DNA from: JBGPQJ01 sp963709295
GTDB lineage: Bacteria; Chloroflexota; Anaerolineae; Anaerolineales; Villigracilaceae
DNA: 64,000 bases
Assembly: GCA_963709295.1 (NCBI GenBank)
Contig: CAVPVW010000003.1
Span: 62,001 to 126,000, forward strand
Reading direction: 5' to 3'
Shown: one piece after another, positions 34,835 to 43,033 of the stretch
How the letters are laid out: every line of letters starts with the position of its first letter
Position numbering within the stretch: the stretch's first letter is position 1
Made by a program: the position numbers and the translations under genes
Notes under the pieces: generated by a model
What the model was told of the DNA's origin: nothing
The model's input: only the letters and a program-made list of their open reading frames with translations
Databases searched by the model: none

Positions 34835-35875
34835 ATGCGAACAGTCGAGTGGAATATCGATACTCACAAGCTTCTAATGATAGACCAGCGGCTCTTACCG
34901 GGGAAGCTGTCGGTGAAGTCGTTTACCGATTATCAGGATGTCGCCACTGCCATTCGGGACATGACGGTTCGAGGCGCTCCCGCGATTGGTGCGGCAGCGG
35001 CTTTCGGGCTTGCACTGGCAGGATTTCAATCCCGTGCCCGGACTCCCGAGGAATTGATCCTTGACCTAGAGAAAGCAGCTCTCGTCTTGGGAGAATCAAG
35101 ACCAACTGCCGTGAACTTGAGTTGGGCTCTCAGTCGAATAATGACCAGCGCACGGTCATTTACCGGTCCCGTGGACGAATTAAAGGAATTCATCCTTGAG
35201 CAGGCACAGACTCTCGCCGACGAAGATGTGGAAACAAATAAACGTATGGCAGAGCATGGTGCTGTGCTCATAAACGATGGGGATACTTTAATTCATCACT
35301 GCAACACGGGTTCACTTGCCACCGTGGATTGGGGCACCGCCCTTGGAGTCATTCGTACAGCCCATGAGCAGGGAAAACGGATTCATGTCCTTGTGGATGA
35401 AACCCGTCCGCGCCTGCAGGGAGCCCGGCTCACGGCCTGGGAATTGCAGCAGTATGGGATCTCATATGAAATCATCACAGATAATATGGCAGGATACTTC
35501 CTGCAATCCGGCAAGGTGAGAAGCGTCTTCTTCGGCGGGGACCGGGTCGCTGCGAATGGTGATGTTGCAAATAAAATTGGAACTTACATGCTGGCATTGG
35601 CTGCCCATGATAACGGCGTGAACGCGTATTCCGTAGTTCCGACCTCGACCATTGACCTTTCGTTAGCTCACGGAGGATTAATTCCCATCGAAGAGCGTGA
35701 CAGCGATGAAGTATTGAACATCCAATTTAATGGCGATCAGGTTGCACCAACCGGCGCTAAAGCAAGGAACCCGGCTTTTGATGTGACTCCTCATCGTTTA
35801 CTCAGCGCCATCGTAACTGAAAACGGCATTGTCTATCCACCGTTCGAATCAAATTTGAAGAAAGTTGTTAAATAA
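34835..35875 (+). CDS. mtnA: S-methyl-5-thioribose-1-phosphate isomerase
   Basis: A 346-residue MtnA, which isomerises methylthioribose 1-phosphate to methylthioribulose 1-phosphate in methionine salvage. Landmarks: DMTVRGAPAIGAAAAFGLAL, the catalytic Cys in LIHHCNTGSLATVDWGTALG, VDETRPRLQGARLTAWEL and the catalytic Asp region in FFGGDRVAANGDVANKIGTY. The frame could extend to GTG 34814, but ATG 34835 gives the family N terminus MRTVEWN. The next gene starts 3 nt after its stop. Confidence 0.93.
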   Translation: MRTVEWNIDTHKLLMIDQRLLPGKLSVKSFTDYQDVATAIRDMTVRGAPAIGAAAAFGLALAGFQSRARTPEELILDLEKAALVLGESRPTAVNLSWALSRIMTSARSFTGPVDELKEFILEQAQTLADEDVETNKRMAEHGAVLINDGDTLIHHCNTGSLATVDWGTALGVIRTAHEQGKRIHVLVDETRPRLQGARLTAWELQQYGISYEIITDNMAGYFLQSGKVRSVFFGGDRVAANGDVANKIGTYMLALAAHDNGVNAYSVVPTSTIDLSLAHGGLIPIEERDSDEVLNIQFNGDQVAPTGAKARNPAFDVTPHRLLSAIVTENGIVYPPFESNLKKVVK

Positions 35876-35878
35876 CCC

Positions 35879-36835
35879 ATGGATATTTTGATTTCCGGTT
35901 CAGTCGCCTACGATTACTTGATGACCTTCCCGGGTTTATTCAAGGAACAGATCCTCCCTGAAAGGCTCGAATCCATCAGCCTGTCTTTTCTGGTGGACAG
36001 CATGACCCGCCAGCGAGGTGGAATTGCCCCCAACATCGCGTACACCTTGGCATTGCTTGGCGAGAAGCCCCGGCTTTTTGCCACGGTCGGCGAGGATTTT
36101 GAAGATTACCGTGCCTGGCTTGAGAAAGTTGGTGTGAATACGGAGTATGCGAAAGTGGTTCCGGGAAAGTTCACGGCGTCGTTTTTCGCCACGACGGATC
36201 GGGCGAATGCCCAAATCGCCACCTTCTATCCAGGCGCGATGGGAGATGCAGCATCCCTTTCGCTCATGGATGTCAAGCATCGTCCGGATCTGGTGATTGT
36301 ATCCCCAACGGATCCCGTAGCCATGATGAAGCACGCCGCTGAAAGCCGAGAATTGGGCATCCCCTATCTCTATGACCCCTCCCAACAAGTGTTGAGGCTG
36401 GACGGAAAGGAAATCGCGAGGGATATGGAAGGCGCCCACTTCCTGTTTGTCAATGACTATGAATATGGGTTGATTTCAAAGAAGACCGGTCTTGACCTTA
36501 AGGGTATGCTTGAGCACGTAGATGTGATTGTGATCACCAAGGGAGCAGAAGGTGCCATTATTTACATGGATGGAAATGAAGTGGTGATCCCGGTGGTACC
36601 GGAAGACAGGATTATCGACCCCACAGGAGTAGGCGATGCCTTTCGAGGCGGTTTTTTGGCCGCTTATGCCCATGGTTGGGATTGGTCACTGTGCGGTCAG
36701 GTCGGTTCCTTGGCCGCCGTGTATGTCCTCGAACAGAGCGGCACCCAAAATCATCATTATTCACGCCAGGAATTTGTGGAAAGATTCCGCAAACATTACG
36801 ACGATGGTGGTAAACTCGACGCACTATTGAAATAA
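35879..36835 (+). CDS. PfkB-family sugar kinase, probable adenosine kinase
   Basis: A 318-residue ribokinase-fold kinase. GGIAPNIAYTLALLG is the substrate-side PfkB signature 1 region, and DPTGVGDAFRGGFLAAYAHG is signature 2 with the catalytic Asp and anion hole. FLFVNDYEYGLI and VIVITKGAEGAIIY complete the fold. The specificity of PfkB kinases is hard to read, but it lies between mtnA and ahcY; AhcY releases adenosine, which must be removed to pull the reaction forward, so adenosine is the likely substrate (inference from context). Confidence 0.82.
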   Translation: MDILISGSVAYDYLMTFPGLFKEQILPERLESISLSFLVDSMTRQRGGIAPNIAYTLALLGEKPRLFATVGEDFEDYRAWLEKVGVNTEYAKVVPGKFTASFFATTDRANAQIATFYPGAMGDAASLSLMDVKHRPDLVIVSPTDPVAMMKHAAESRELGIPYLYDPSQQVLRLDGKEIARDMEGAHFLFVNDYEYGLISKKTGLDLKGMLEHVDVIVITKGAEGAIIYMDGNEVVIPVVPEDRIIDPTGVGDAFRGGFLAAYAHGWDWSLCGQVGSLAAVYVLEQSGTQNHHYSRQEFVERFRKHYDDGGKLDALLK

Positions 36836-36872
36836 ACCATTTTTCAATTCGCAAAAAAATAGGAGAAAGAGC

Positions 36873-38135
36873 ATGAGTAATTTTGATATCAAGGACAAGA
36901 CACTGGCAGAGGGCGGCAGGCGCCGTATCGACTGGGCCGAGCGGGAAATGCCCGTTTTGAGGATGATCAAGGAGCGCTTCAAGAAGGAACGCCCTCTTGC
37001 AGGCATGCGGGTCTCCGCGTGTCTTCATGTGACCACCGAGACTGCCAATTTAATGACCACGCTTCAAGCAGGCGGCGCGGACATCGTGTTAACCGCGTCG
37101 AATCCGCTCTCGACTCAGGACGATGTCGCGGCGGCACTGGTCAATATCTATGAAATCCCGACCTTCGCCATCAAAGGCGAGGACAATGTGACCTATTACA
37201 AGCACATCACGGCTGCGCTCGACCACAAGCCCCACATGACCATGGACGATGGCGCCGATTTGGTATCCACTATTCACAAGGATCGCCGCGAACTGCTCAA
37301 GGAAATCGTCGGTGGGACCGAGGAGACGACGACGGGTGTGATCCGCTTGCGGGCCATGGCGGCGGACAAGATGCTCAACTTCCCCGTGATTGCGGTCAAC
37401 GATGCGCTGACCAAGCACCTGTTTGACAATCGCTACGGGACGGGACAATCCACGATCGATGGAATCATCCGCGCCACCAATGTCTTATTGGCGGGTAAGA
37501 AATTCGTGGTTGCAGGCTACGGCTGGTGCGGACGCGGGCTCGCCTCCCGCGCACGAGGTCTCGGCTCCCAGGTTATCGTGACCGAGGTCGACCCGCTCAA
37601 AGCACTTGAAGCGGTCATGGATGGTTACGAGGTGATGGCCATGGCGGAAGCAGCCAAGATAGGTGATATTTTCTGCACGGTAACGGGCGACATCAACGTG
37701 ATCGATTCCCAACATTTCAAGGTGATGAAGGATGGTGCCCTGGTGGCAAACTCCGGACACTTCAATGTCGAGATCAATATCCCTGCACTCGAAAAAATGT
37801 CCAAGGGCAAGCCGTCACTTGTTCGCCCGTTTGTGGATCAATATGAGACAAAGGATGGCCGCAAGATCAATATTCTCGGCGAAGGTCGCTTGATCAACCT
37901 GGCTTCTGCCGAAGGGCATCCTGCCTCCGTGATGGATATGTCCTTTGCCAACCAGGCACTTTCCGCTGAGTACATGGTAAAGAATGCCAGCAAACTTGAG
38001 AAAAAGGTTTATTCTGTGCCCGAGGATATCGATAAAGAAATTGCCCGGATCAAGCTTGCGGCCATGGGAGTTAAGATCGATACTTTGACCGCTGAACAGG
38101 TAAAGTATTTGAACTCCTGGGAAGAGGGCACCTAA
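36873..38135 (+). CDS. ahcY: Adenosylhomocysteinase
   Basis: A 420-residue SAH hydrolase that converts S-adenosylhomocysteine to adenosine and homocysteine with bound NAD. Landmarks: SACLHVTTETANLMTTLQAG, the catalytic Lys/Asp region FPVIAVNDALTKHLFDNRYG, the NAD loop VAGYGWCGRGLASRARG and C-terminal LASAEGHPASVMDMSFANQA. The length lacks the ~40-residue insert of the longer plant/proteobacterial type. AGGAGA precedes the ATG. Last gene of the mtnA-kinase-ahcY operon, followed by a strong terminator. Confidence 0.95.
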   Translation: MSNFDIKDKTLAEGGRRRIDWAEREMPVLRMIKERFKKERPLAGMRVSACLHVTTETANLMTTLQAGGADIVLTASNPLSTQDDVAAALVNIYEIPTFAIKGEDNVTYYKHITAALDHKPHMTMDDGADLVSTIHKDRRELLKEIVGGTEETTTGVIRLRAMAADKMLNFPVIAVNDALTKHLFDNRYGTGQSTIDGIIRATNVLLAGKKFVVAGYGWCGRGLASRARGLGSQVIVTEVDPLKALEAVMDGYEVMAMAEAAKIGDIFCTVTGDINVIDSQHFKVMKDGALVANSGHFNVEINIPALEKMSKGKPSLVRPFVDQYETKDGRKINILGEGRLINLASAEGHPASVMDMSFANQALSAEYMVKNASKLEKKVYSVPEDIDKEIARIKLAAMGVKIDTLTAEQVKYLNSWEEGT

Positions 38136-38152
38136 ACCGAAGCTTTATAGAC

Positions 38153-38190
38153 AATCGACCTGCCAATTTTAAGGCAGGTCGATTTTTTTT
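38153..38190 (+). terminator. Intrinsic terminator of the methyl-cycle operon
   Basis: A perfect 12-bp stem AATCGACCTGCC / GGCAGGTCGATT, 8-nt loop, running into eight T residues. Confidence 0.92.
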
Positions 38191-39820
38191 ATAGGACTTG
38201 TCCTGTTTTCTGTGCATAATCGCTGTATCCCCCGATATATTCTGTGATCTGAGCCTCATTCAGTACAAGAATGCGATCCACGGTCCTGTCCAGGAAATAG
38301 CGATCATGGGAGATGACCAGCACGCTCCCGACGAAATCCGCCAGGCGGTCTTCAAGCACCTCCGCTGAGGCAATATCGAGATTGTTGGTGGGTTCGTCAA
38401 GCAGAAGGAAGTTTGCTCCTGAGAGTACGAGCAAGGCAAGCTGAAGGCGGCTGCGTTCCCCTCCGGATAAATCCCTGATTTTCTGAGTCGCCTGCTGGTA
38501 GGTAAAAAGGTATCGCACGAGCATCGACACAGCCTTGGACTCGCTGATGTTCCCGGTGAAGCGGATTGCATCGATAACAGTTTGATCGGGATCAAGCGTT
38601 TCGTGTTCTTGTGCGTAATAACCGACGTGCACGCTGGGACCCATTTTGATTTCACCTGCATCAGGCTGCTCTCGTCCAAGGATCAGCCGTAACAATACGG
38701 ATTTACCTGTCCCATTGGCGCCGATCAACCCAACTCTTTCGCCATGGCGGATGAGCAGATTGATGCGATCCAGAATTCTCCGTGGAGGAAACGATTTTGT
38801 GACATTGGCCAATTCCAGGACCTGATTGGATCCTCGCCATCCATTCAGTTCCAGTCCCATTCTACGTCGCTCTAAAGTAGGACGAGCGAGTTGGTCCACC
38901 TTGGCAAGACGTGTTTGCATGGAACGCACGCGGCTGGCGAATTTATCACTGACTTTCACCCATAATTGATACCGTTTCAATGCCAATTCCATCCTGCGGA
39001 TGGACCGTTGCTGGATTTGAAACAGCTCTTCCTGCCTTGCCAAACGTTCTTCCTTGTCGATGATGTAATCGGTGTAACTCCCAGAGAATGTGGTCATCAC
39101 ACCGTCTTCAATTTCAGCGATATCCATTACACAGGCATCCAATAGATAACGATCGTGAGAAATCAGCACCACTGCACCGGGGTAATCCATTATCAACTTT
39201 TCAAGATAAGCTTTCCCCGGGATATCGAGGTGGTTGTCCGGTTCATCCAGAAGCAGGACAGTTGGTTGAGAAAGCAAAAGTCGCGCCAGACCGATGAGTT
39301 TCTTCTGACCACCGCTTAGAACGCTGATCGGTTTGTGGAAATCCGACTCGGGGAGGCCCAGGCCAAGCAACAGCTCACGCACCCGAGCCGGGTAAGCGTT
39401 CCCACCGTAAGAGTCAAATTCCTCCAGCAAATGGTGCTGAACGCCAAGGGCCTTGCTCAACTCCTTGGGATTATTGTAGACCTCTGGTCGTGAGAGTTTT
39501 TCTTCGATGGCTTGTAACTCCTTCTCAATTTCAGCCATGCGAGGAATGCCATCCAATGCGAGGTCCAACGCAACGGCTCCGGAAGGAAATTCTGGTTGTT
39601 GAGACAGGTATCCGATGGTCACCCCTTTGGCCTTGATTACGGCGCCACCAGGTTCAGGGGTGAACTCACCGACAATCACCTTCATTAGGGAAGATTTTCC
39701 CGCGCCATTTGGACCTACGAGGCCGATTTTTTGATCGTGCTGGATCTCCCATGTCAAATCCTTGAAAATCGTGCGAGCGCCAAGGACAAGATGGACATGC
39801 GAGAGGCTTATCGAAATCAT
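38189..39820 (-). CDS. ABC-F family ATPase (ribosome-associated)
   Basis: A 543-residue protein with two ABC domains and no membrane spans. Walker A: GPNGAGKSS and GANGTGKSV; signatures LSGGQKKLIGLARLL and LSGGERSRLQLALLV; Walker B: VLLLDEPDNHLD and FLLLDEPTNNLD. The ~70-residue linker (DKEERLARQEELFQIQQRSI onward) is the P-site tRNA-interaction motif region. ABC-F proteins enter the ribosomal E site to relieve stalls or protect from antibiotics. GGAG 5 nt before ATG 39820 decides the start over TTG 39835. The upstream region carries a leader ORF and a terminator, which suggests attenuation control of the kind known for antibiotic-protection ABC-Fs. Confidence 0.9.
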   Translation of the reverse strand: MISISLSHVHLVLGARTIFKDLTWEIQHDQKIGLVGPNGAGKSSLMKVIVGEFTPEPGGAVIKAKGVTIGYLSQQPEFPSGAVALDLALDGIPRMAEIEKELQAIEEKLSRPEVYNNPKELSKALGVQHHLLEEFDSYGGNAYPARVRELLLGLGLPESDFHKPISVLSGGQKKLIGLARLLLSQPTVLLLDEPDNHLDIPGKAYLEKLIMDYPGAVVLISHDRYLLDACVMDIAEIEDGVMTTFSGSYTDYIIDKEERLARQEELFQIQQRSIRRMELALKRYQLWVKVSDKFASRVRSMQTRLAKVDQLARPTLERRRMGLELNGWRGSNQVLELANVTKSFPPRRILDRINLLIRHGERVGLIGANGTGKSVLLRLILGREQPDAGEIKMGPSVHVGYYAQEHETLDPDQTVIDAIRFTGNISESKAVSMLVRYLFTYQQATQKIRDLSGGERSRLQLALLVLSGANFLLLDEPTNNLDIASAEVLEDRLADFVGSVLVISHDRYFLDRTVDRILVLNEAQITEYIGGYSDYAQKTGQVL

Positions 39821-39840
39821 GTTTTCTCCGTTCAAAAAAT

Positions 39841-39872
39841 AAAAAAATAAGCTGCAGATTTGCCTGCAGCTT
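39841..39872 (-). terminator. Attenuator-like terminator directly before the ABC-F gene
   Basis: On the minus strand a 9-bp stem AAGCTGCAG / CTGCAGCTT (6-nt loop) is followed by TTATTTTTTTATTTTTT and then the ribosome-binding site of the ABC-F gene. It lies 29 nt before the start codon, so it should cut off transcripts before the gene unless prevented from folding. The GCAGGC at its loop side could pair with GCCTG inside the upstream ORF. Confidence 0.7.
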
Positions 39873-39909
39873 TGGGGTTGAAAGTTATTTCCTGGAGGTA
39901 TTCAGTACT

Positions 39910-40014
39910 CTAATCTTCCTGGCAACAGGCGCAATACGACAAGGCAGACCGGTTGATGAAACCGCGAATACCTATGAACACAACTGTGGTGGAAGAAAGA
40001 GTTTCTCTTAACAT
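39910..40014 (-). CDS. Predicted 34-aa leader peptide upstream of the ABC-F gene
   Basis: An ATG at 40014 opens a 34-codon frame ending in TAG at 39910. The peptide begins MLRETLSSTTVVFIGIRGF and ends RSALSYCACCQED, with three Cys in four positions near its end. The ATG lies 9 nt after an extended -10 box, so the message would start just before it. The stop is 38 nt upstream of the terminator stem. Stalling or slow reading of this peptide could keep the terminator from forming, as in leader-peptide control of antibiotic-resistance genes or amino-acid operons. No homologue is known to me; function is inferred only from layout. Confidence 0.55.
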   Translation of the reverse strand: MLRETLSSTTVVFIGIRGFINRSALSYCACCQED

Positions 40015-40023
40015 GGCTCTCAA

Positions 40024-40032
40024 ATTATATCA
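40024..40032 (-). promoter_or_regulatory. Extended -10 promoter of the ABC-F leader
   Basis: TGATATAAT on the minus strand (TGn plus a perfect TATAAT at 40029-40024), in the gap after the YbaK gene. No -35 is evident, as expected of extended -10 promoters. Confidence 0.6.
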
Positions 40033-40053
40033 TCGTAATTACCATCTCCCCTT

Positions 40054-40533
40054 TTAACCTTTTACACTGACGATTCGTCCCGCTGTCATCTTTTCCAACT
40101 CTTGGGGGGTAAGCTTGAATAATGAATTTGGCGTCCCCGCGGCAGCCCATATTTCCGAGTAAAGCAGCAGATCTTCATCGATATATGTCTCCATTGGTTG
40201 ATTGTGCCCGATCGGAGGCACACCGCCTATGGCAAATCCGGTCACATGGCGGACAAATTCTGGATCCGCGCGCTGAATGGATTCTGCTGCATAAGAACTA
40301 ATCTGTCGTTCGTTGACTCTATTCGCACCGCTGGTCAACACCAGGATGGGCTTTGATGAGGTCTCACCTTTGAAAATCAACGATTTTACTATTTGACCAA
40401 CGTGGCAGCCCACCAGTGCAGCCGCGTCTGCGGCAGTTCGGGTGGTCACCGGCGATTCCTGGACTGAACAATGATAACCCAGCGAATCCAGGATGTCTTG
40501 AACTTTTTGAGATGAAGGTGAAAGTGAGCTCAC
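40054..40533 (-). CDS. ybaK: YbaK/EbsC-type aminoacyl-tRNA deacylase
   Basis: A 159-residue single-domain member of the YbaK/ProX editing fold. Visible are the substrate-side Lys in QIVKSLIFKG, LTSGANRVNERQISSY and the loop TGFAIGGVPPIGHNQPMETYID, the family hallmark. These proteins hydrolyse mischarged tRNA such as Cys-tRNA(Pro) or Ala-tRNA(Pro). The start is GTG 40533. It lies upstream of the ABC-F unit on the same strand, but that unit has its own promoter. Confidence 0.85.
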   Translation of the reverse strand: MSSLSPSSQKVQDILDSLGYHCSVQESPVTTRTAADAAALVGCHVGQIVKSLIFKGETSSKPILVLTSGANRVNERQISSYAAESIQRADPEFVRHVTGFAIGGVPPIGHNQPMETYIDEDLLLYSEIWAAAGTPNSLFKLTPQELEKMTAGRIVSVKG

Positions 40534-40697
40534 GCCTTAATCCTACTAAATGATTTTTTTATGAACAACGAGTGGATTTTACTATACCTGTTTATTCGCA
40601 GGTGAATGTGAATTGCGACCGCCAGAATCGTGCAGGTGCGAGGAGAAATCCAATCTTAAAAATGTCTTTATCCTCTTCCTTTATTGAGCAATAGATA

Positions 40698-40703
40698 TAT
40701 AAT
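40698..40703 (+). promoter_or_regulatory. Predicted -10 box of the ATP-grasp/SET gene
   Basis: TATAAT 34 nt before ATG 40738; no clear -35. Confidence 0.45.
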
Positions 40704-40737
40704 AACAGCCGTTTAGTAGAGTGCATTGAGGGAAACC

Positions 40738-42177
40738 ATGAAAATTTGCGTGTTGAATGATCCGGAATGGGGAGGGTTCACACCCGACTCGTATCTTGTC
40801 GATTATGACTGGGAAATGCGTGACCTGCACAAGTCCACAGTCGTGATGGAGTTGAGGGAACTCGTTCACCAGGGATATGATTTGTTCATGAATCCTTGTG
40901 ACGGTGCCTGGGACGAGGATCGCCCCGGCATCGAAGTAGTCCAGGCACTCGAAAAATTTAATGTCCCGTTCACCGGTGCCGGGTCGGATTTCTTCGAACC
41001 ATCACGCGACATGATGAAGCGTGTCTGCCATTTTTATGATATTCAAGCCCCGGCCGGTGTTTTTGTGGAAGATGTCAATTCCATTGACCGAAGAGTCAAG
41101 GGATTGAGATATCCGTTATTGGTGAAGCACCCCAACTCCTATGCCAGCGTTGGCCTGTTGAAAGAATCAAAAGTGGACCATGTTGAACAGTTGAGGGTTC
41201 AAGTTGAGCGGATGGTCAGCCGGTTCGGCGGTGCATTGGTTGAAGAATTCATTGAGGGCAGGGAATTCTCAGTCTTAATACTTGAAAATGCGGATGACCC
41301 ATCCAGTCCCATCGCTTTTGGTCCGGTTGAATTCCGATTCCCGGTAGGCGAAACATTCAAGCATGAGCATATGAAATGGGTCACCTATAACCAGATGAAA
41401 TGTATCCCTGTTGATCAACCAGACCTGGTGTCACGATTACAGGATATGTCAAGAAAAATGTTCCTTGGATTGAATGGATCAGGATACGGCCGTTGTGATA
41501 TTCGAATGAGCGAAGATGGCGAGCTGTTCATGCTTGAGATCAACCCCAACGCCGGGATGTTCTACGCACCTGAAGATCCGGGCACAGCTGATTTCATCCT
41601 GAAATATGATCCTCGGGGGCACAAGTTCTTTGTCGAAAATCTCTTTCGGGCAGCGATTGCCCGGCATGCACGAAATCAAACCAAATGGGCGGTCCGGTTT
41701 GACCTACGTGAAGGGTTCGGAACCTATGCCTTGAAACCGGTGTCCGCGGGGGAAACCATCCTCTCATTTGAAGGTCATCCTCAAACATTGGTCAGTAAGA
41801 GCTTCATCAGGAAAAACTGGTCGCAGGAAGATCAGGAATTGTTCTTCCGTCATGCCTATCCGCTGACCGATGAAATTTATGTCATGTGGGAAAAGGATAG
41901 TTCGCAATGGAAACCATTAAATCATGCATGCGATCCAAATGCCTGGTTTGAGGGACTTAATGTGGTCGCAAGGCGCGATATTCTGCCAGGTGAACAGATT
42001 ACACTGGACTATGCCATGTTGTATGGTGAAGAGATGCCATTATTCGAGTGCCACTGTGATTCGCCCACCTGTAGGGGAATTATTCGAGGCTCTGATTACC
42101 TTGAACCATTTGTAAACCGTTATGGCGAACACCTCTCCTCATTTGTAATGGAAAAACGTGAGAGGGTCGCTAATTAA
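40738..42177 (+). CDS. Fusion of D-Ala-ligase-like ATP-grasp domain and SET methyltransferase domain
   Basis: A 479-residue two-domain protein. Residues ~1-300 are an ATP-grasp ligase of the D-Ala-D-Ala-ligase type: YPLLVKHPNSYASVGLL, ALVEEFIEGREFSVLIL, and YGRCDIRMSEDGELFMLEIN with E267 and N269 in EINPNAG. Residues ~320-460 are a SET domain: GFGTYALKPVSAGETIL, NHACDPN (395-401), GEQITLDYA (D424, Y425), and a post-SET zinc cluster C438-x-C440-x4-C445 followed by RG. All key boxes of both enzymes are present. The likely chemistry is ATP-driven amide bond formation plus lysine methylation from S-adenosylmethionine; the target is unknown. GAGGG before ATG 40738; own terminator; single-gene unit. 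Confidence 0.85.
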   Translation: MKICVLNDPEWGGFTPDSYLVDYDWEMRDLHKSTVVMELRELVHQGYDLFMNPCDGAWDEDRPGIEVVQALEKFNVPFTGAGSDFFEPSRDMMKRVCHFYDIQAPAGVFVEDVNSIDRRVKGLRYPLLVKHPNSYASVGLLKESKVDHVEQLRVQVERMVSRFGGALVEEFIEGREFSVLILENADDPSSPIAFGPVEFRFPVGETFKHEHMKWVTYNQMKCIPVDQPDLVSRLQDMSRKMFLGLNGSGYGRCDIRMSEDGELFMLEINPNAGMFYAPEDPGTADFILKYDPRGHKFFVENLFRAAIARHARNQTKWAVRFDLREGFGTYALKPVSAGETILSFEGHPQTLVSKSFIRKNWSQEDQELFFRHAYPLTDEIYVMWEKDSSQWKPLNHACDPNAWFEGLNVVARRDILPGEQITLDYAMLYGEEMPLFECHCDSPTCRGIIRGSDYLEPFVNRYGEHLSSFVMEKRERVAN

Positions 42178-42213
42178 TTGCCGGACCATTATATCCTTCC
42201 ATCAAGTACAATT

Positions 42214-42238
42214 AAGCCGATAAATCATCGGCTTTTTT
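42214..42238 (+). terminator. Intrinsic terminator of the ATP-grasp/SET gene
   Basis: An 8-bp stem AAGCCGAT / ATCGGCTT, 5-nt loop, followed by six T residues. Confidence 0.88.
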
Positions 42239-42265
42239 AATCCCACCAGGAAGGGATTCATAATA

Positions 42266-43024
42266 GTGACTGAAACAAAAGAAAAAATGCCGTTCAGCGT
42301 CCATGCCAGGCAGACTTACACCGATGCTGGAAAAGCACTCATGCTTCAGGATGACATTTACGCACCTTACCTTGAGAAGGAACATCCCTTCAGGTTTGGC
42401 TGTGGTACTTTGGCGTTGATGTTATTGCCGGCTGCCATCGCATTAGGTGTAGGCGTTCTAATGAATTTAGCGACCCTTCCACGCGCTGACATGCTGCAGG
42501 AGCAATTTCATACTCTTCTAACCCAATCAGCGTTGTATCAGTCTCTCTCTGGTCAGTATCCAACGGTCGTGGTTCTGTTTGAGTTGCTTTATTCAATTTC
42601 CTGGCTGGTTATTCGATTTTCAGGGATTTATCCGTACCCGGCAAGCATTCTCCTGACCCCGATTTCATTCATCACTGGTGTTCTGTTCACTTGGTGGTTG
42701 TATACCGTTCTCTTGCAAATGGTTGCGGGATGGCTGGGTGGAAAGACAAAAAAGGGGGCATTATATGGTCCGATGGTGTTTGCCTTTGCACCGCAGTTAA
42801 TAAATATCCTTGGTTTTATTCCAGGGATCACCATTCCAATTTCCCTGATGTCCGCGTGGACTCTGGCGATCAGCTTTCAAATCGTTCGTGCGACTTTTGG
42901 ATTTTCCTGGGGTAGAGCAGTGATGGCCATCCTATTGACTCTGGTGATGCATGTGGTGCTGCTTGCTTTGTCCGTCATTTTTGGGGTAATTATCGGCGTT
43001 GCCGTAGCCGGTGCGATGGGCTAG
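42266..43024 (+). CDS. Yip1-like multispan membrane protein
   Basis: A 252-residue protein with about five to six hydrophobic segments (for example LALMLLPAAIALGVGVLMNL and VLFTWWLYTVLLQMVAGWLG). The pattern WLGGKTKKGALYGPMVFAFAPQLINILGFIPG is the conserved Yip1 loop-helix. Bacterial Yip1 proteins have no proven role; the eukaryotic relatives act in membrane traffic. GTG start at 42266 with AGGAAGGG upstream. The next, similar gene begins 9 nt after its stop. Confidence 0.7.
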   Translation: MTETKEKMPFSVHARQTYTDAGKALMLQDDIYAPYLEKEHPFRFGCGTLALMLLPAAIALGVGVLMNLATLPRADMLQEQFHTLLTQSALYQSLSGQYPTVVVLFELLYSISWLVIRFSGIYPYPASILLTPISFITGVLFTWWLYTVLLQMVAGWLGGKTKKGALYGPMVFAFAPQLINILGFIPGITIPISLMSAWTLAISFQIVRATFGFSWGRAVMAILLTLVMHVVLLALSVIFGVIIGVAVAGAMG

Positions 43025-43033
43025 GAGGAATTC

